From contig DKGY01000053.1 in NCBI GenBank assembly GCA_002453475.1, forward strand, positions 65,229 through 73,972: a stretch of DNA of 8,744 bases, in the 5' to 3' direction. Shown here in pieces: positions 1 through 6,097 of this stretch (positions are counted from its first letter, which is position 1; every line of letters starts with the position of its first letter). The notes beneath the pieces were generated by a model, which did not search any database, was not told the DNA's origin, and saw only the letters and a program-made list of their open reading frames with translations. The position numbers were made by a program, and so were the translations under genes. Source of the stretch: Clostridium sp. UBA6758 (GTDB taxonomy: Bacteria; Bacillota; Clostridia; Clostridiales; Clostridiaceae).

Positions 1-112
1 CATTCTGACTTATTTATTTTTTTGAAGATGCCTTAATGCAATTTATACAATGGGTTAAATTTGCAAAAAGTAGATAAGTTGATTCATAAAGGTTATAAGA
101 GCTTTTTAATTT

Positions 113-165
113 AAAAATCATGGACAGATATCAGTTATTTAAATTGAATCATCCATGATTTTTTT
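113..165. terminator. Intrinsic terminator, possibly bidirectional
   Basis: A 12-bp perfect stem is formed by 113-124 (aaaaatcatgga) and 152-163, with a 27-nt loop. On the plus strand it ends in a run of seven T (159-165), so it would stop a gene entering from the left edge. On the minus strand the A-rich arm gives a shorter U-tract, and it would serve the symporter gene whose stop codon lies about 75 bases away. The loop is long for an intrinsic terminator, so the strand it serves is uncertain. The first 112 bases hold no reading frame I can support. Confidence 0.6.
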
Positions 166-237
166 ATATTGATTATTTATATTATAGTACTATTAATAAA
201 TCTGTACACATATCAGAATCAGATAACAATTTAAAAA

Positions 238-1512
238 TTAACATTTACTTTTTATATCTTCAGAATTGAAAATTTCCTCATTAAATTCTCCTTCAGCTTT
301 TGCTACAATCATTGTACATACTGCATCGCCGGTAATGTTAACTGCAGTTCTTGACATATCTAGAATTCTATCGATACCCATGATTAGTGCTATTCCTTCT
401 ACCGGTAAACCTACTGATTGTAATACCATAGATAACATAATCATTCCTACACCAGGAACTCCAGCTGTTCCAATAGAAGCTAAAGTTGCTGTTAAAATAA
501 CGGTTAAGAAAGAACTGAAGGTTAAATCAATTCCATAGATTTGAGAAATAAATACAGTAGCTACACCTTGCATAATAGCTGTACCATCCATGTTAATGGT
601 TGCCCCTAGTGGTAATGTAAATGAAGCAACATCCTTTGAAATTCCTAAGTTTTCTTCTGCAACTTCCATGGATACTGGTAAAGTTGCATTACTACTTGAA
701 GTAGAAAAAGCTACTGAAATAGCTGGGAAGAATTTTTTAAAAAACTTTACAGGACTTAGCTTTGTAAATATTTTTAATAGACCACCATATACAATAGTAG
801 CATGGATAAGTAAGCTTATTAGTACTAATGCCATGTATTTTAGTAAAGGTAACATTGCATCAAAGCCTTGAGTAGCAAAGGTACGAGCAATTAAGCTAAA
901 TACTCCAAAAGGTGCAATTATCATTACGAAGTCTACGATTTTCATAATAAGATCATTTAATTGCTTAAAAAGATTTGTTATCATTTTAGTTTTTTCACCT
1001 AAAGCTGATAATCCTACACCTACTAACATTGCAAATACAATAATTTGTAGCATATTTCCATTTGCCATGGATGCAATAGGATTGTTGGGTATCATATCTA
1101 GGATAACTTCAACTAATGGTGTAGCTTCTTTGATAGTTACTTCACTTAAATTAGAATTTGATAAATTTAAACCAACACCTGGTTTGAATATTGCAGATAA
1201 TGATAATGAAATTGAAATAGCAATAGCAGTAGTAGCTAAGTAAAATAATACTGTTTTTACTCCGATTCTACCTAGCTTTTTAATATCCCCCATGCTGGCA
1301 GCTCCGTTAACTAGAGAGATAAAAACTAAAGGTACTACAAGCATCATAATAGCTTTTAAAAATGCTTGTCCAACTAAATAAAAAATTCCATCAATCAATA
1401 TTTGATCACGAATGAAGCTCTCAGGAATAAAGTTAAATATAATACCTGTTATTAAGCCCAAGATTAATCCGATAAATATTTTTGTAGATAAACTCAATTT
1501 GCCTTTTTTCAT
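238..1512 (-). CDS. Dicarboxylate/amino acid:cation symporter (DAACS family, GltP/GltT-like)
   Basis: This is a 424-residue inner-membrane carrier that takes up acidic amino acids or C4-dicarboxylates with co-transported Na+ or H+. Seen in the sequence: a serine-rich re-entrant loop (S270-TSSSNATLP), the NMDGT motif at 307-311, a GVPGVGMIMLS hairpin near 351-361, and the last-helix motif D385-M-S-R388 followed by N392 and D396. In the archaeal homologue GltPh the matching Arg binds the side-chain carboxylate of the substrate and the Asp binds the amino group. The conserved pair therefore favours aspartate/glutamate over neutral substrates such as serine; this is inference. Length is normal for the family. 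The start ATG (complement of 1510-1512) has an AGAAGGGA Shine-Dalgarno at good spacing and a basic N-terminus (MKKGK). The gene stands alone under its own promoter. Na+ versus H+ coupling cannot be read from the sequence. Confidence 0.96.
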   Translation of the reverse strand: MKKGKLSLSTKIFIGLILGLITGIIFNFIPESFIRDQILIDGIFYLVGQAFLKAIMMLVVPLVFISLVNGAASMGDIKKLGRIGVKTVLFYLATTAIAISISLSLSAIFKPGVGLNLSNSNLSEVTIKEATPLVEVILDMIPNNPIASMANGNMLQIIVFAMLVGVGLSALGEKTKMITNLFKQLNDLIMKIVDFVMIIAPFGVFSLIARTFATQGFDAMLPLLKYMALVLISLLIHATIVYGGLLKIFTKLSPVKFFKKFFPAISVAFSTSSSNATLPVSMEVAEENLGISKDVASFTLPLGATINMDGTAIMQGVATVFISQIYGIDLTFSSFLTVILTATLASIGTAGVPGVGMIMLSMVLQSVGLPVEGIALIMGIDRILDMSRTAVNITGDAVCTMIVAKAEGEFNEEIFNSEDIKSKC

Positions 1513-1587
1513 TATATCAGTCCCTTCTAATTTGCTTTATATATTAATTAAATTAAAATAAATTAAATTTCATACTATGATTATAAA

Positions 1588-1616
1588 ATTATATATTGAA
1601 TAAATAGAAAAGTCAA
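1588..1616 (-). promoter_or_regulatory. Sigma-A promoter of the symporter gene
   Basis: On the minus strand, a -35 hexamer TTGACT (complement of 1611-1616) is followed by exactly 17 bases and a perfect -10 TATAAT (complement of 1588-1593). Predicted transcription would start near 1581, giving a leader of roughly 70 nt before the ATG at 1512. This is the best housekeeping promoter in the window. No operator-like repeat stands out around it. Confidence 0.85.
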
Positions 1617-1797
1617 ACTTCAATTTTTGGAAAAATGACGCATATAGATTTATATTATTCAAAAATATTATAATGGTGTTATGTTAATTAGTGATTGAAT
1701 ACGGTATATGTTATGGTGTAGAGCTTAAATAGCTGATATGTAATAGATAGAAATTGAAATGGGTACAATATATTTTTGAAGGAATTTTAAAATTGAT

Positions 1798-1881
1798 ATG
1801 CAATATTTTGATGGCAATAGTAATGTAGTTGAAATGAAAGATGGAAGTTTTCAAGAGTTGTTTGAGAAAGTTACTAAATAA
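1798..1881 (+). CDS. Dubious 27-codon ORF, possibly a gene remnant
   Basis: ATG at 1798 opens a 27-residue frame ending at TAA 1879-1881, with a mixed-polarity peptide (MQYFDGNSNVV then EMKDGSFQELFEKVTK). A GAAGGA Shine-Dalgarno-like site lies at about 1779-1784, but the spacing of 13 is long. The frame is open only from 1780, because TGA at 1777 closes it upstream. The composition looks more protein-like than the surrounding intergenic DNA, so it may be the 3' remnant of a decayed gene. I recognise no family. It could equally be chance. Confidence 0.2.
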   Translation: MQYFDGNSNVVEMKDGSFQELFEKVTK

Positions 1882-1942
1882 TATCGTATAAAGGATTGTT
1901 ATTCATATGTATATATTTTACAATTAATATAATAGGTTAACA

Positions 1943-2138
1943 GCTACAGTTTATCCGATGACTACCAGCTCTAATACTCCTATCTTCTTCAAAGTGGGAA
2001 TAAAGAGCTACTACGTCCCTGGATAACGATTTACCCTAAAGGACAACGAGTTCTAAGTATCGAAAATACTGATACTAAGAACTCTGTTAATAAGCTTCAG
2101 TGAGAGTAAAAACTCCCCCTGAAGCAAAGAACTCTGTT
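1943..2138 (+). repeat. Hairpin-rich non-coding element, possibly an IS200/IS605-type relic or structured RNA
   Basis: This stretch is less AT-rich than its surroundings and has no sustained reading frame. Arms seen by eye: AGCTCT 1967-1972 with AGAGCT 2004-2009, enclosing a hairpin 1976-1986/1991-2001 around a CTTC tetraloop; GTCC 2015-2018 with GGAC 2041-2044; a 14-bp stem 2048-2061/2071-2084 with one mismatch; and GCTTCAG 2094-2100 with CTGAAGC 2119-2125. The 12-mer AAGAACTCTGTT occurs at 2077-2088 and 2127-2138, offset by 50 bases. It resembles multicopy intergenic elements I associate with clostridial genomes, and such folded ends also occur in IS200/IS605-family transposons. That attribution is from memory and uncertain. 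It ends 28 bases before the P-loop gene, so it may also be that gene's leader. Strand is assumed. Confidence 0.5.
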
Positions 2139-2153
2139 TATATTAAAATTTTT

Positions 2154-2161
2154 AGGAGGGG
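2154..2161 (+). promoter_or_regulatory. Shine-Dalgarno of the P-loop gene
   Basis: AGGAGGGG lies 5 bases before the ATG at 2167, a near-consensus ribosome binding site that fixes this start. No convincing -35/-10 pair was found directly upstream. A TATAAT lies at 1928-1933 without a matching -35, so the promoter position is unresolved. Confidence 0.75.
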
Positions 2162-2166
2162 AATTT

Positions 2167-2631
2167 ATGCTATATATATTTATGGGGCCAAGCTGTTCAG
2201 GTAAGTCTTCAACAGCTACAGAATTAAAAAAAATTACAGATGTACAAATTTACAGTGGTAAAGATTATTTACGTATGGATAAAAATGAAAATAGTGCATG
2301 GAAACTTTTTGAGGAAAAATTAAAGGAAGCATGCAATAATAAAGATTTAAACTCAAAATCAATAATCTATGTAATATCAGAAAAAAAGGATATATTAAAA
2401 CTTAAATTCATTGATGAGGCTATTACAATAAATTTTACAGCTGATGCAGAAATAATAAAATCTAGATTTGCTAAAAGGATGAATGGAGTTTTACCAAAGC
2501 CAGTAGAAAATATGATAGACAAGCAGTTACTTGAATGGAAAGACACAACTGCAAAATTATATGTAGATACAAGTAAAGATAGAGTTAGTGACATAGCTAA
2601 AAAAGTATATGATTTAGTATTAATGGATTAG
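2167..2631 (+). CDS. Small P-loop NTPase, nucleoside/metabolite kinase-like
   Basis: A 154-residue soluble protein that opens directly with a strand and Walker A loop, MLYIFMG then PSCSGKSS (G7 to S14). This is the layout of small P-loop kinases (guanylate kinase, shikimate kinase and AAA_33-type). The Walker A lysine is K13. A segment near residues 108-130 (KSRFAKRMNGVLPKP followed by a helix) has the Arg-rich look of a LID region. The protein is shorter than bacterial guanylate kinase (about 200 residues) and I see no GMP-binding signature, so I do not assign that activity. Its substrate is unknown. No clear terminator follows it before the promoter at 2714. It may be a domain-sized kinase of unknown function; ATP/GTP binding is well supported and phosphotransfer is inferred. 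Confidence 0.88.
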   Translation: MLYIFMGPSCSGKSSTATELKKITDVQIYSGKDYLRMDKNENSAWKLFEEKLKEACNNKDLNSKSIIYVISEKKDILKLKFIDEAITINFTADAEIIKSRFAKRMNGVLPKPVENMIDKQLLEWKDTTAKLYVDTSKDRVSDIAKKVYDLVLMD

Positions 2632-2713
2632 GATGTATAGGTAGTAGAAAGGACGATTATTATTGTACCTGTTATATCAACTTTAAAGAAAATATCAAAT
2701 AGAACAATATTTA

Positions 2714-2742
2714 TTTACTTTATAAGTTTCCTATGGTAAAAT
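2714..2742 (+). promoter_or_regulatory. Extended -10 promoter of the leader region before the NTF2-like gene
   Basis: A -35-like TTTACT (2714-2719), a 17-base spacer ending in TGG, and -10 TAAAAT (2737-2742) form a TGn-extended promoter. Transcription would start near 2749, just before a consensus Shine-Dalgarno at 2758-2765. The transcript would meet the terminator at 2982-3018 before reaching the gene at 3104. Confidence 0.6.
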
Positions 2743-2772
2743 TTACACATAACATATAGGAGGTGCTATGAA

Positions 2773-2793
2773 GTGATTATTGCCATTTGCTAA
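2773..2793 (+). CDS. Possible six-codon leader peptide (MIIAIC)
   Basis: GTG at 2773 is preceded by AGGAGGTG (2758-2765) at an ideal 7-base spacing. It reads only ATT ATT GCC ATT TGC before TAA at 2791-2793. An overlapping ATG at 2768 gives just Met-Lys-stop and sits too close to the Shine-Dalgarno. A consensus ribosome site serving such a tiny frame, followed by hairpins and a terminator, is the pattern of ribosome-controlled attenuator leaders. Translation is unproven, and the frame is too short to judge by coding content. Confidence 0.3.
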   Translation: MIIAIC

Positions 2794-2981
2794 TTAATTT
2801 TTGATATAAAAATTAATATTAGAGGAAGTCTTTAACTACCTAATTCTTTAGGTTTATTTGTTGTGCTTCTTTAGAAAATTTGCAAGTGGGCAATGTGAAG
2901 TTTATAGAACTAAAATTAAAATATTTTTTACACTTTATTTAGTATACTTATTTTGTTGTGTAAAATATTGTAGATATTTTT

Positions 2982-3018
2982 GGTTGTAATAAGGCGTTGC
3001 TTTATTACAGCCTTTTTT
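2982..3018 (+). terminator. Strong intrinsic terminator upstream of the NTF2-like gene
   Basis: A 13-bp stem (2982-2994 with 3000-3012, two G-U pairs) closes a five-base loop and is followed by six T (3013-3018). It lies between the leader promoter and the coding region at 3104. It therefore either ends a small RNA, ends read-through from the P-loop gene, or acts as an attenuator. Confidence 0.85.
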
Positions 3019-3040
3019 AATTTAGTTGAAGAGGTAAAAC

Positions 3041-3061
3041 ATCTAATCCTTTAAATTAGAT
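3041..3061 (+). repeat. Short inverted repeat before the NTF2-like gene
   Basis: ATCTAAT (3041-3047) and ATTAGAT (3055-3061) form a perfect 7-bp inverted repeat with a 7-base centre. It lies 43 bases before the start codon, downstream of the terminator. It could be an operator or a small hairpin in the 5' leader. A weak -35-like TTGAAG lies at 3026-3031, without a good -10 at normal spacing. Confidence 0.35.
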
Positions 3062-3103
3062 AGGCAAAATTAAAAAAATAAATAGGATGAGGGGTATGAG
3101 TAT

Positions 3104-4309
3104 ATGAAAAATCAAGTAAATAATGAATTAAAGGAAATATTAAATGTATTTAATGAAGCTTATATAAAAAGGGATATTAATGAAATAGATAGCTTTATGG
3201 ATAAACTATTTGATAAGGATGAAAGTGTAACTGTAGTAGGTACTTGTGATGGCGAGTGGTGTATAGGATATGAGGAAGTTAAGGATATATTTTTAAGTGA
3301 CTGGGAATATTGGGGTGATTTAAGAGTTAAGGTCGATGAGGCTACTGTAATAGAGCTTGATAATACAGCTATAATTTATACTCCAGGTACAGTTAAATAT
3401 TCATTTAACAGTAGAAGTAAAACATATACACGCTATTTAGGATACATTAAAGAGTATTTTGATGAAAGTTCTGATGATAGTAAAAAGCCTAATAAAGTTA
3501 AATTGACAGAAATAAATTGGACTTTATCCCACTTATTAAATCAGAGGGATAGCATAGAAAGAGATTATCTGTGGGATATACGTATTTCCTTTATTTTAAC
3601 AGAAAAAGAAAATAGATGGATTATAAAGCACATGCAATTTTCTTTCCCTGTAGTTGGATATCTACCAGAGGTAAGGGAATATGATGATAGTTGTGATAGG
3701 GATGAGGTTAATAAGAAAATAAAAGAACTAGAAGAAGCATATCATAAAAATATGTTGATGAAAAATGAAATCATAGATTTAATGAAAGACTTTAATAGTG
3801 ATTATTTAGATGAGAATATGGAAATCAATTTAATAGTCGATAAATATTTTTCTTCTAATAATATACTTGTTGCAAATACAGATAAAGATATATTCACTAG
3901 TAAAGATGAAATTAAGAAGTTAATAGAGAATCAAAGAGAATGCTATGATGAAATGAGATTAGACAGTGAAAATTCAATAGTTGATTTTAATGGGGATACA
4001 GCTTGGATAGTAATAAGTGGTGCTATGAAAAAAGTTATTTCAGAAGAAGAGTCCTTTGAAAATACTGTGAATACAATAAAGGATATATTTAATAAAGATT
4101 TAAATGATAAAGAAAAGCTTTTTAATATTAGAAGAAGAATTGCTGAAACCTTCAAGGAAAATGCTAAAGGTGAAGAGTATATCTGGCCGTTTAGACTAGA
4201 AGGTGTACTTATTAAAGAAAACAATAATTGGGTATTTAAATATCTTCAATTTGCTTTTCCTTTTTATTATATTCTTGAAGGAAAGACAGAAGCAGCATCC
4301 TTAATATAA
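3104..4309 (+). CDS. Tandem NTF2/SnoaL-like domain protein of unknown function
   Basis: A 401-residue soluble, acidic protein with no signal peptide or membrane segment. It looks like two copies of an NTF2-like (SnoaL-like) fold. Repeat 1 covers about residues 5-190 and repeat 2 about 207-395. Each ends in the same strand pair, ENRWIIKHMQFSFP at 169-182 and NNNWVFKYLQFAFP at 373-386. Earlier parts also align: VTVVGTCDG..GYEEVKDIF near 42-63 with ILVANTDKD..SKDEIKKLI near 254-274. NTF2-like domains bind small molecules or act as enzymes such as isomerases and hydrolases; no catalytic set is evident here, so the role is unknown. The start ATG at 3104 has GAGGGG at 3089-3094, 9 bases upstream. 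An alternative ATG at 3096 gives only Met-Ser-Ile-stop. The gene is monocistronic and ends at the 4436-4474 terminator. Confidence 0.88.
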   Translation: MKNQVNNELKEILNVFNEAYIKRDINEIDSFMDKLFDKDESVTVVGTCDGEWCIGYEEVKDIFLSDWEYWGDLRVKVDEATVIELDNTAIIYTPGTVKYSFNSRSKTYTRYLGYIKEYFDESSDDSKKPNKVKLTEINWTLSHLLNQRDSIERDYLWDIRISFILTEKENRWIIKHMQFSFPVVGYLPEVREYDDSCDRDEVNKKIKELEEAYHKNMLMKNEIIDLMKDFNSDYLDENMEINLIVDKYFSSNNILVANTDKDIFTSKDEIKKLIENQRECYDEMRLDSENSIVDFNGDTAWIVISGAMKKVISEEESFENTVNTIKDIFNKDLNDKEKLFNIRRRIAETFKENAKGEEYIWPFRLEGVLIKENNNWVFKYLQFAFPFYYILEGKTEAASLI

Positions 4310-4403
4310 AAAAATATATAAGCACATATAATTTATTCAGGATAAAAATTAGGAGTTGAATATATAGTATGAAGAGCCAGTAGGGAAGTAAAGTGGAATC
4401 TAT

Positions 4404-4432
4404 TTGAAGGACATTGTGAAAAAGACTATGCA
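4404..4432 (+). promoter_or_regulatory. Candidate promoter for the structured RNA at 4476-4661
   Basis: TTGAAG (4404-4409), a 17-base spacer and TATGCA (4427-4432) make a moderate sigma-A match. Transcription would begin near 4439, inside the left arm of the terminator stem at 4436-4450. A transcript started there might still form much of the hairpin at its 5' end, so the promoter is questionable. It is nevertheless the only one I see before the RNA. Confidence 0.35.
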
Positions 4433-4435
4433 TCT

Positions 4436-4474
4436 AAAAGCTGATTTCTGTATTGTACAGGAATCAGCTTTTTT
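4436..4474 (+). terminator. Intrinsic terminator of the NTF2-like gene
   Basis: A 15-bp stem (4436-4450 with 4458-4472, one G-U pair) has a 7-base loop (tattgta) and is followed by a T run at 4469-4474. It lies 127 bases after the NTF2-like stop codon and just before the structured RNA stretch. Nothing coding was seen between 4310 and 4435. Confidence 0.88.
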
Positions 4475-4475
4475 A

Positions 4476-4661
4476 AGTGCACCCTGCATGGGGATAATCT
4501 AACGAGTGGAAGTTCAGAACGCGAGCTGATAGTACCAAGTTCATAGTTTAAGCAAATGGTGTTCACGGTGATGTAAAATTTTAATGAAGACGGTGGCAAA
4601 ACTCCGATTCGATGAGCAGAAGCTACATATAAGGAATAGGTCTGTGGGTAAGGCTGCTTAT
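4476..4661 (+). ncRNA. Structured non-coding RNA, possibly raiA motif
   Basis: This 185-base stretch is visibly richer in G and C than the flanking DNA, and frames are closed throughout. Features seen: a CCC/GGG hairpin at 4482-4492 and an 8-bp closing stem, ATGAGCAG 4612-4619 with CTGCTTAT 4654-4661. ACCA/TGGT arms fall in the middle, and purine-rich single-stranded-looking stretches such as acgagtggaag and cggtggcaaaactc occur. The size, isolation and general look suggest the clostridial raiA-motif RNA (about 200 nt, linked elsewhere to sporulation and aggregation). That identity is recalled, not verified. It lacks T-box, tmRNA, SRP and c-di-GMP riboswitch hallmarks. Ends are approximate. 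It might be a cis-leader of the sensor kinase gene 100 bases downstream, but a separate promoter lies between them. Confidence 0.5.
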
Positions 4662-4695
4662 TTATATAATAAATTAATTTATTTATTACAGATGA

Positions 4696-4720
4696 TGTTA
4701 TAATTGTAGTAGGATATAAT
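4696..4720 (+). promoter_or_regulatory. Promoter region of the sensor kinase operon
   Basis: TGTTATAAT at 4696-4704 is a perfect extended -10 element; a second TATAAT lies at 4715-4720. Neither has a good -35 at 16-18 bases, which is tolerable for an extended -10 promoter or suggests activation. Transcription from the first would start near 4711 and read into the gene at 4760. Confidence 0.5.
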
Positions 4721-4759
4721 TATTTAGGTAATAAAAAGTTAAATATTTAAGGGGACATT

Positions 4760-6097
4760 ATGAATTTAAATTATAATATAAAGGATAATTCTTATGAAAA
4801 TTCAATATTAATATCAATGATAATAGGATTATTATCACAAGTGTTTTTTGAACCAGTAATGTCGAACTTTAGAATATCTTTGGCAATTATAATATTACCA
4901 ATATGTTTCTATATATTAGAAAACATTAATATAATAAAAATTGGATTTTTATCTGCCATGTCTGTTTACTTTATAAGAGTTTGCACCTATTTTTTTAGTT
5001 TTAGGTTAGAACTAGAGGCTTTAAGTAATGGAATGAAAATTTTTTTCCCAGAGATATTTTTTTATCTTACATATTTCGCAATTTTTAAATTATTTACAAG
5101 TAAGGTGTATGATAAGAGAATAAATAAAATATTTATAATATGTCTAGGTGCCGATTTTTTAGGGAACTTTATAGAAATATTATTTAGACATTTCATAAAT
5201 GCAGAAAAAATTAATATAGAATTAATATTAGGATTAATTTTAATTGCACTATTAAGGTCCTTAATTATATGGATTTGTCTTAATATTACAGCAAAATATA
5301 AAATATTTATATTAAGGAAAGAACATGATAATAGATATAAAAGGCTATTATATACTACATCCAAGTTAAAAACTGAGATATATTGGATGGAAAAAAGCAT
5401 GAAAAGTACTGAGAAATTAATGGGTGATGCATATAATTTATACACTAATATAAGTACTAATATAGATAGTGACACATGGGCAGAAGAATCCTTAGATATA
5501 GCGAAGAATATTCATGAAATAAAGAAAGATAATCTCTTAGCATTAAGAGGACTTGAAGAGGTATTAGAGAATACTAAAGAAGATAAAGGACTTTATTTAA
5601 GCGAAATATATGATATATTACAAAACTCTTTAAAAGTACAAATAAATAGAGACAATAAAAAGGTTAAGATATTTTTAAAATACAAAAAGGATATTTATAC
5701 AAGAAATCACTATTGTATTATGTCAATTTTAAGAAATTTAATAATGAATTCTATTGATGCAATTAAAGATAAGGGGAATATTTATGTGCATCAATATGAA
5801 CACCGGATAAAAGATATTCCATACTATATATTTACTGTTGAAGATGATGGGATGGGTATAAAAGAAAGTGAAATAAAATACATATTTTCACCGGGTTTTT
5901 CTACTAAGATAAATTATAAAACAGGTAATATAAATAGGGGACTAGGTTTAAGTATAGTTAGAGAATTAACATATAAGAGTTTAAGTGGTTTTATTGAAGT
6001 GGAATCAAAGGAAAATCAAGGAACTAAATTTACCATATACATACCTCAAAAGGAGTTGGAGAATTTTAATGATGGATATAATAATTGTAGAGGATGA
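4760..6097 (+). CDS. Sensor histidine kinase, GlnK/YcbA-like, six TM segments
   Basis: A 445-residue membrane sensor kinase. Six hydrophobic segments (about 15-30, 39-56, 58-79, 94-112, 121-142, 151-178) form an input domain without a large external loop. This suggests sensing within the membrane or through a partner. A coiled stretch (187-275) carries H252 in IHEIKKD, the likely phosphorylated histidine. The HATPase domain follows: N box with N326 and N330, G1 box DDGMGI at 362-367, F box around F376-F380, and G2 box RGLGLSIV at 393-400. All ATP-binding motifs are intact. The layout matches B. subtilis GlnK (YcbA), a glutamine-responsive kinase; the ligand here is unknown. AAGGGGA at 4749-4755 precedes the ATG. 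The stop codon lies inside the response regulator gene, so the two are co-translated. Confidence 0.93.
   Translation: MNLNYNIKDNSYENSILISMIIGLLSQVFFEPVMSNFRISLAIIILPICFYILENINIIKIGFLSAMSVYFIRVCTYFFSFRLELEALSNGMKIFFPEIFFYLTYFAIFKLFTSKVYDKRINKIFIICLGADFLGNFIEILFRHFINAEKINIELILGLILIALLRSLIIWICLNITAKYKIFILRKEHDNRYKRLLYTTSKLKTEIYWMEKSMKSTEKLMGDAYNLYTNISTNIDSDTWAEESLDIAKNIHEIKKDNLLALRGLEEVLENTKEDKGLYLSEIYDILQNSLKVQINRDNKKVKIFLKYKKDIYTRNHYCIMSILRNLIMNSIDAIKDKGNIYVHQYEHRIKDIPYYIFTVEDDGMGIKESEIKYIFSPGFSTKINYKTGNINRGLGLSIVRELTYKSLSGFIEVESKENQGTKFTIYIPQKELENFNDGYNNCRG
6048..6074 (+). promoter_or_regulatory. Overlap site: ribosome binding and start of the response regulator inside the kinase gene
   Basis: AAAAGGAG (6048-6055) and GGAGA (6058-6062) lie within the last codons of the kinase. 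Two adjacent in-frame ATGs follow at 6069 and 6072. The second purine block is 6 or 9 bases from them, so either can be used. The kinase stop at 6095-6097 makes a 29-base overlap, typical of translational coupling. Confidence 0.7.

Larger units (their letters stand above)
2749..3018 (+). ncRNA. Attenuator-like leader RNA or terminated small RNA
   Basis: The predicted 270-nt transcript from the 2714-2742 promoter carries several hairpins: a 10-bp stem of AT pairs near 2791-2815, ACCTAA/TTAGGT around 2837-2852, and a 12-bp stem with a two-base bulge at 2920-2933/2958-2969. It ends in the strong terminator at 2982-3018. No known riboswitch signature was recognised. It could be a cis-acting leader for the NTF2-like gene 86 bases further on, or an independent small RNA. 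Confidence 0.4.

Noticed and set aside
1..112. End of a gene entering from the left
   Set aside because: All plus-strand frames close within the first 36 bases, giving at most an 11-residue tail with no recognisable motif.
2768..2776. ATG-AAG-TGA after the consensus Shine-Dalgarno
   Set aside because: Only two codons and just 2 bases from the Shine-Dalgarno; the GTG at 2773 has better spacing, though neither is proven.
3096..3106. ATG at 3096 as start of the NTF2-like gene
   Set aside because: It reads Met-Ser-Ile-stop and is 1 base from the Shine-Dalgarno; the ATG at 3104 is properly spaced and opens the long frame.
4476..4661. T-box, tmRNA, SRP RNA, c-di-GMP riboswitch or group I intron
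   Set aside because: None of their hallmark sequences (for example the T-box GGTGG-ACCGCG arm or intron core P7 pairing) could be found.
5062..5475. 137-codon minus-strand frame inside the sensor kinase gene
   Set aside because: Antisense shadow of an AT-rich membrane-domain coding sequence, with no ribosome site or recognisable domain.
5985..6068. Upstream ATG giving a 28-residue N-terminal extension of the response regulator
   Set aside because: It lies deep in the kinase ATPase domain in another frame, and the extension is basic and unlike a receiver domain. Proper ribosome sites and ATGs lie at 6069/6072, right at the start of the receiver strand.
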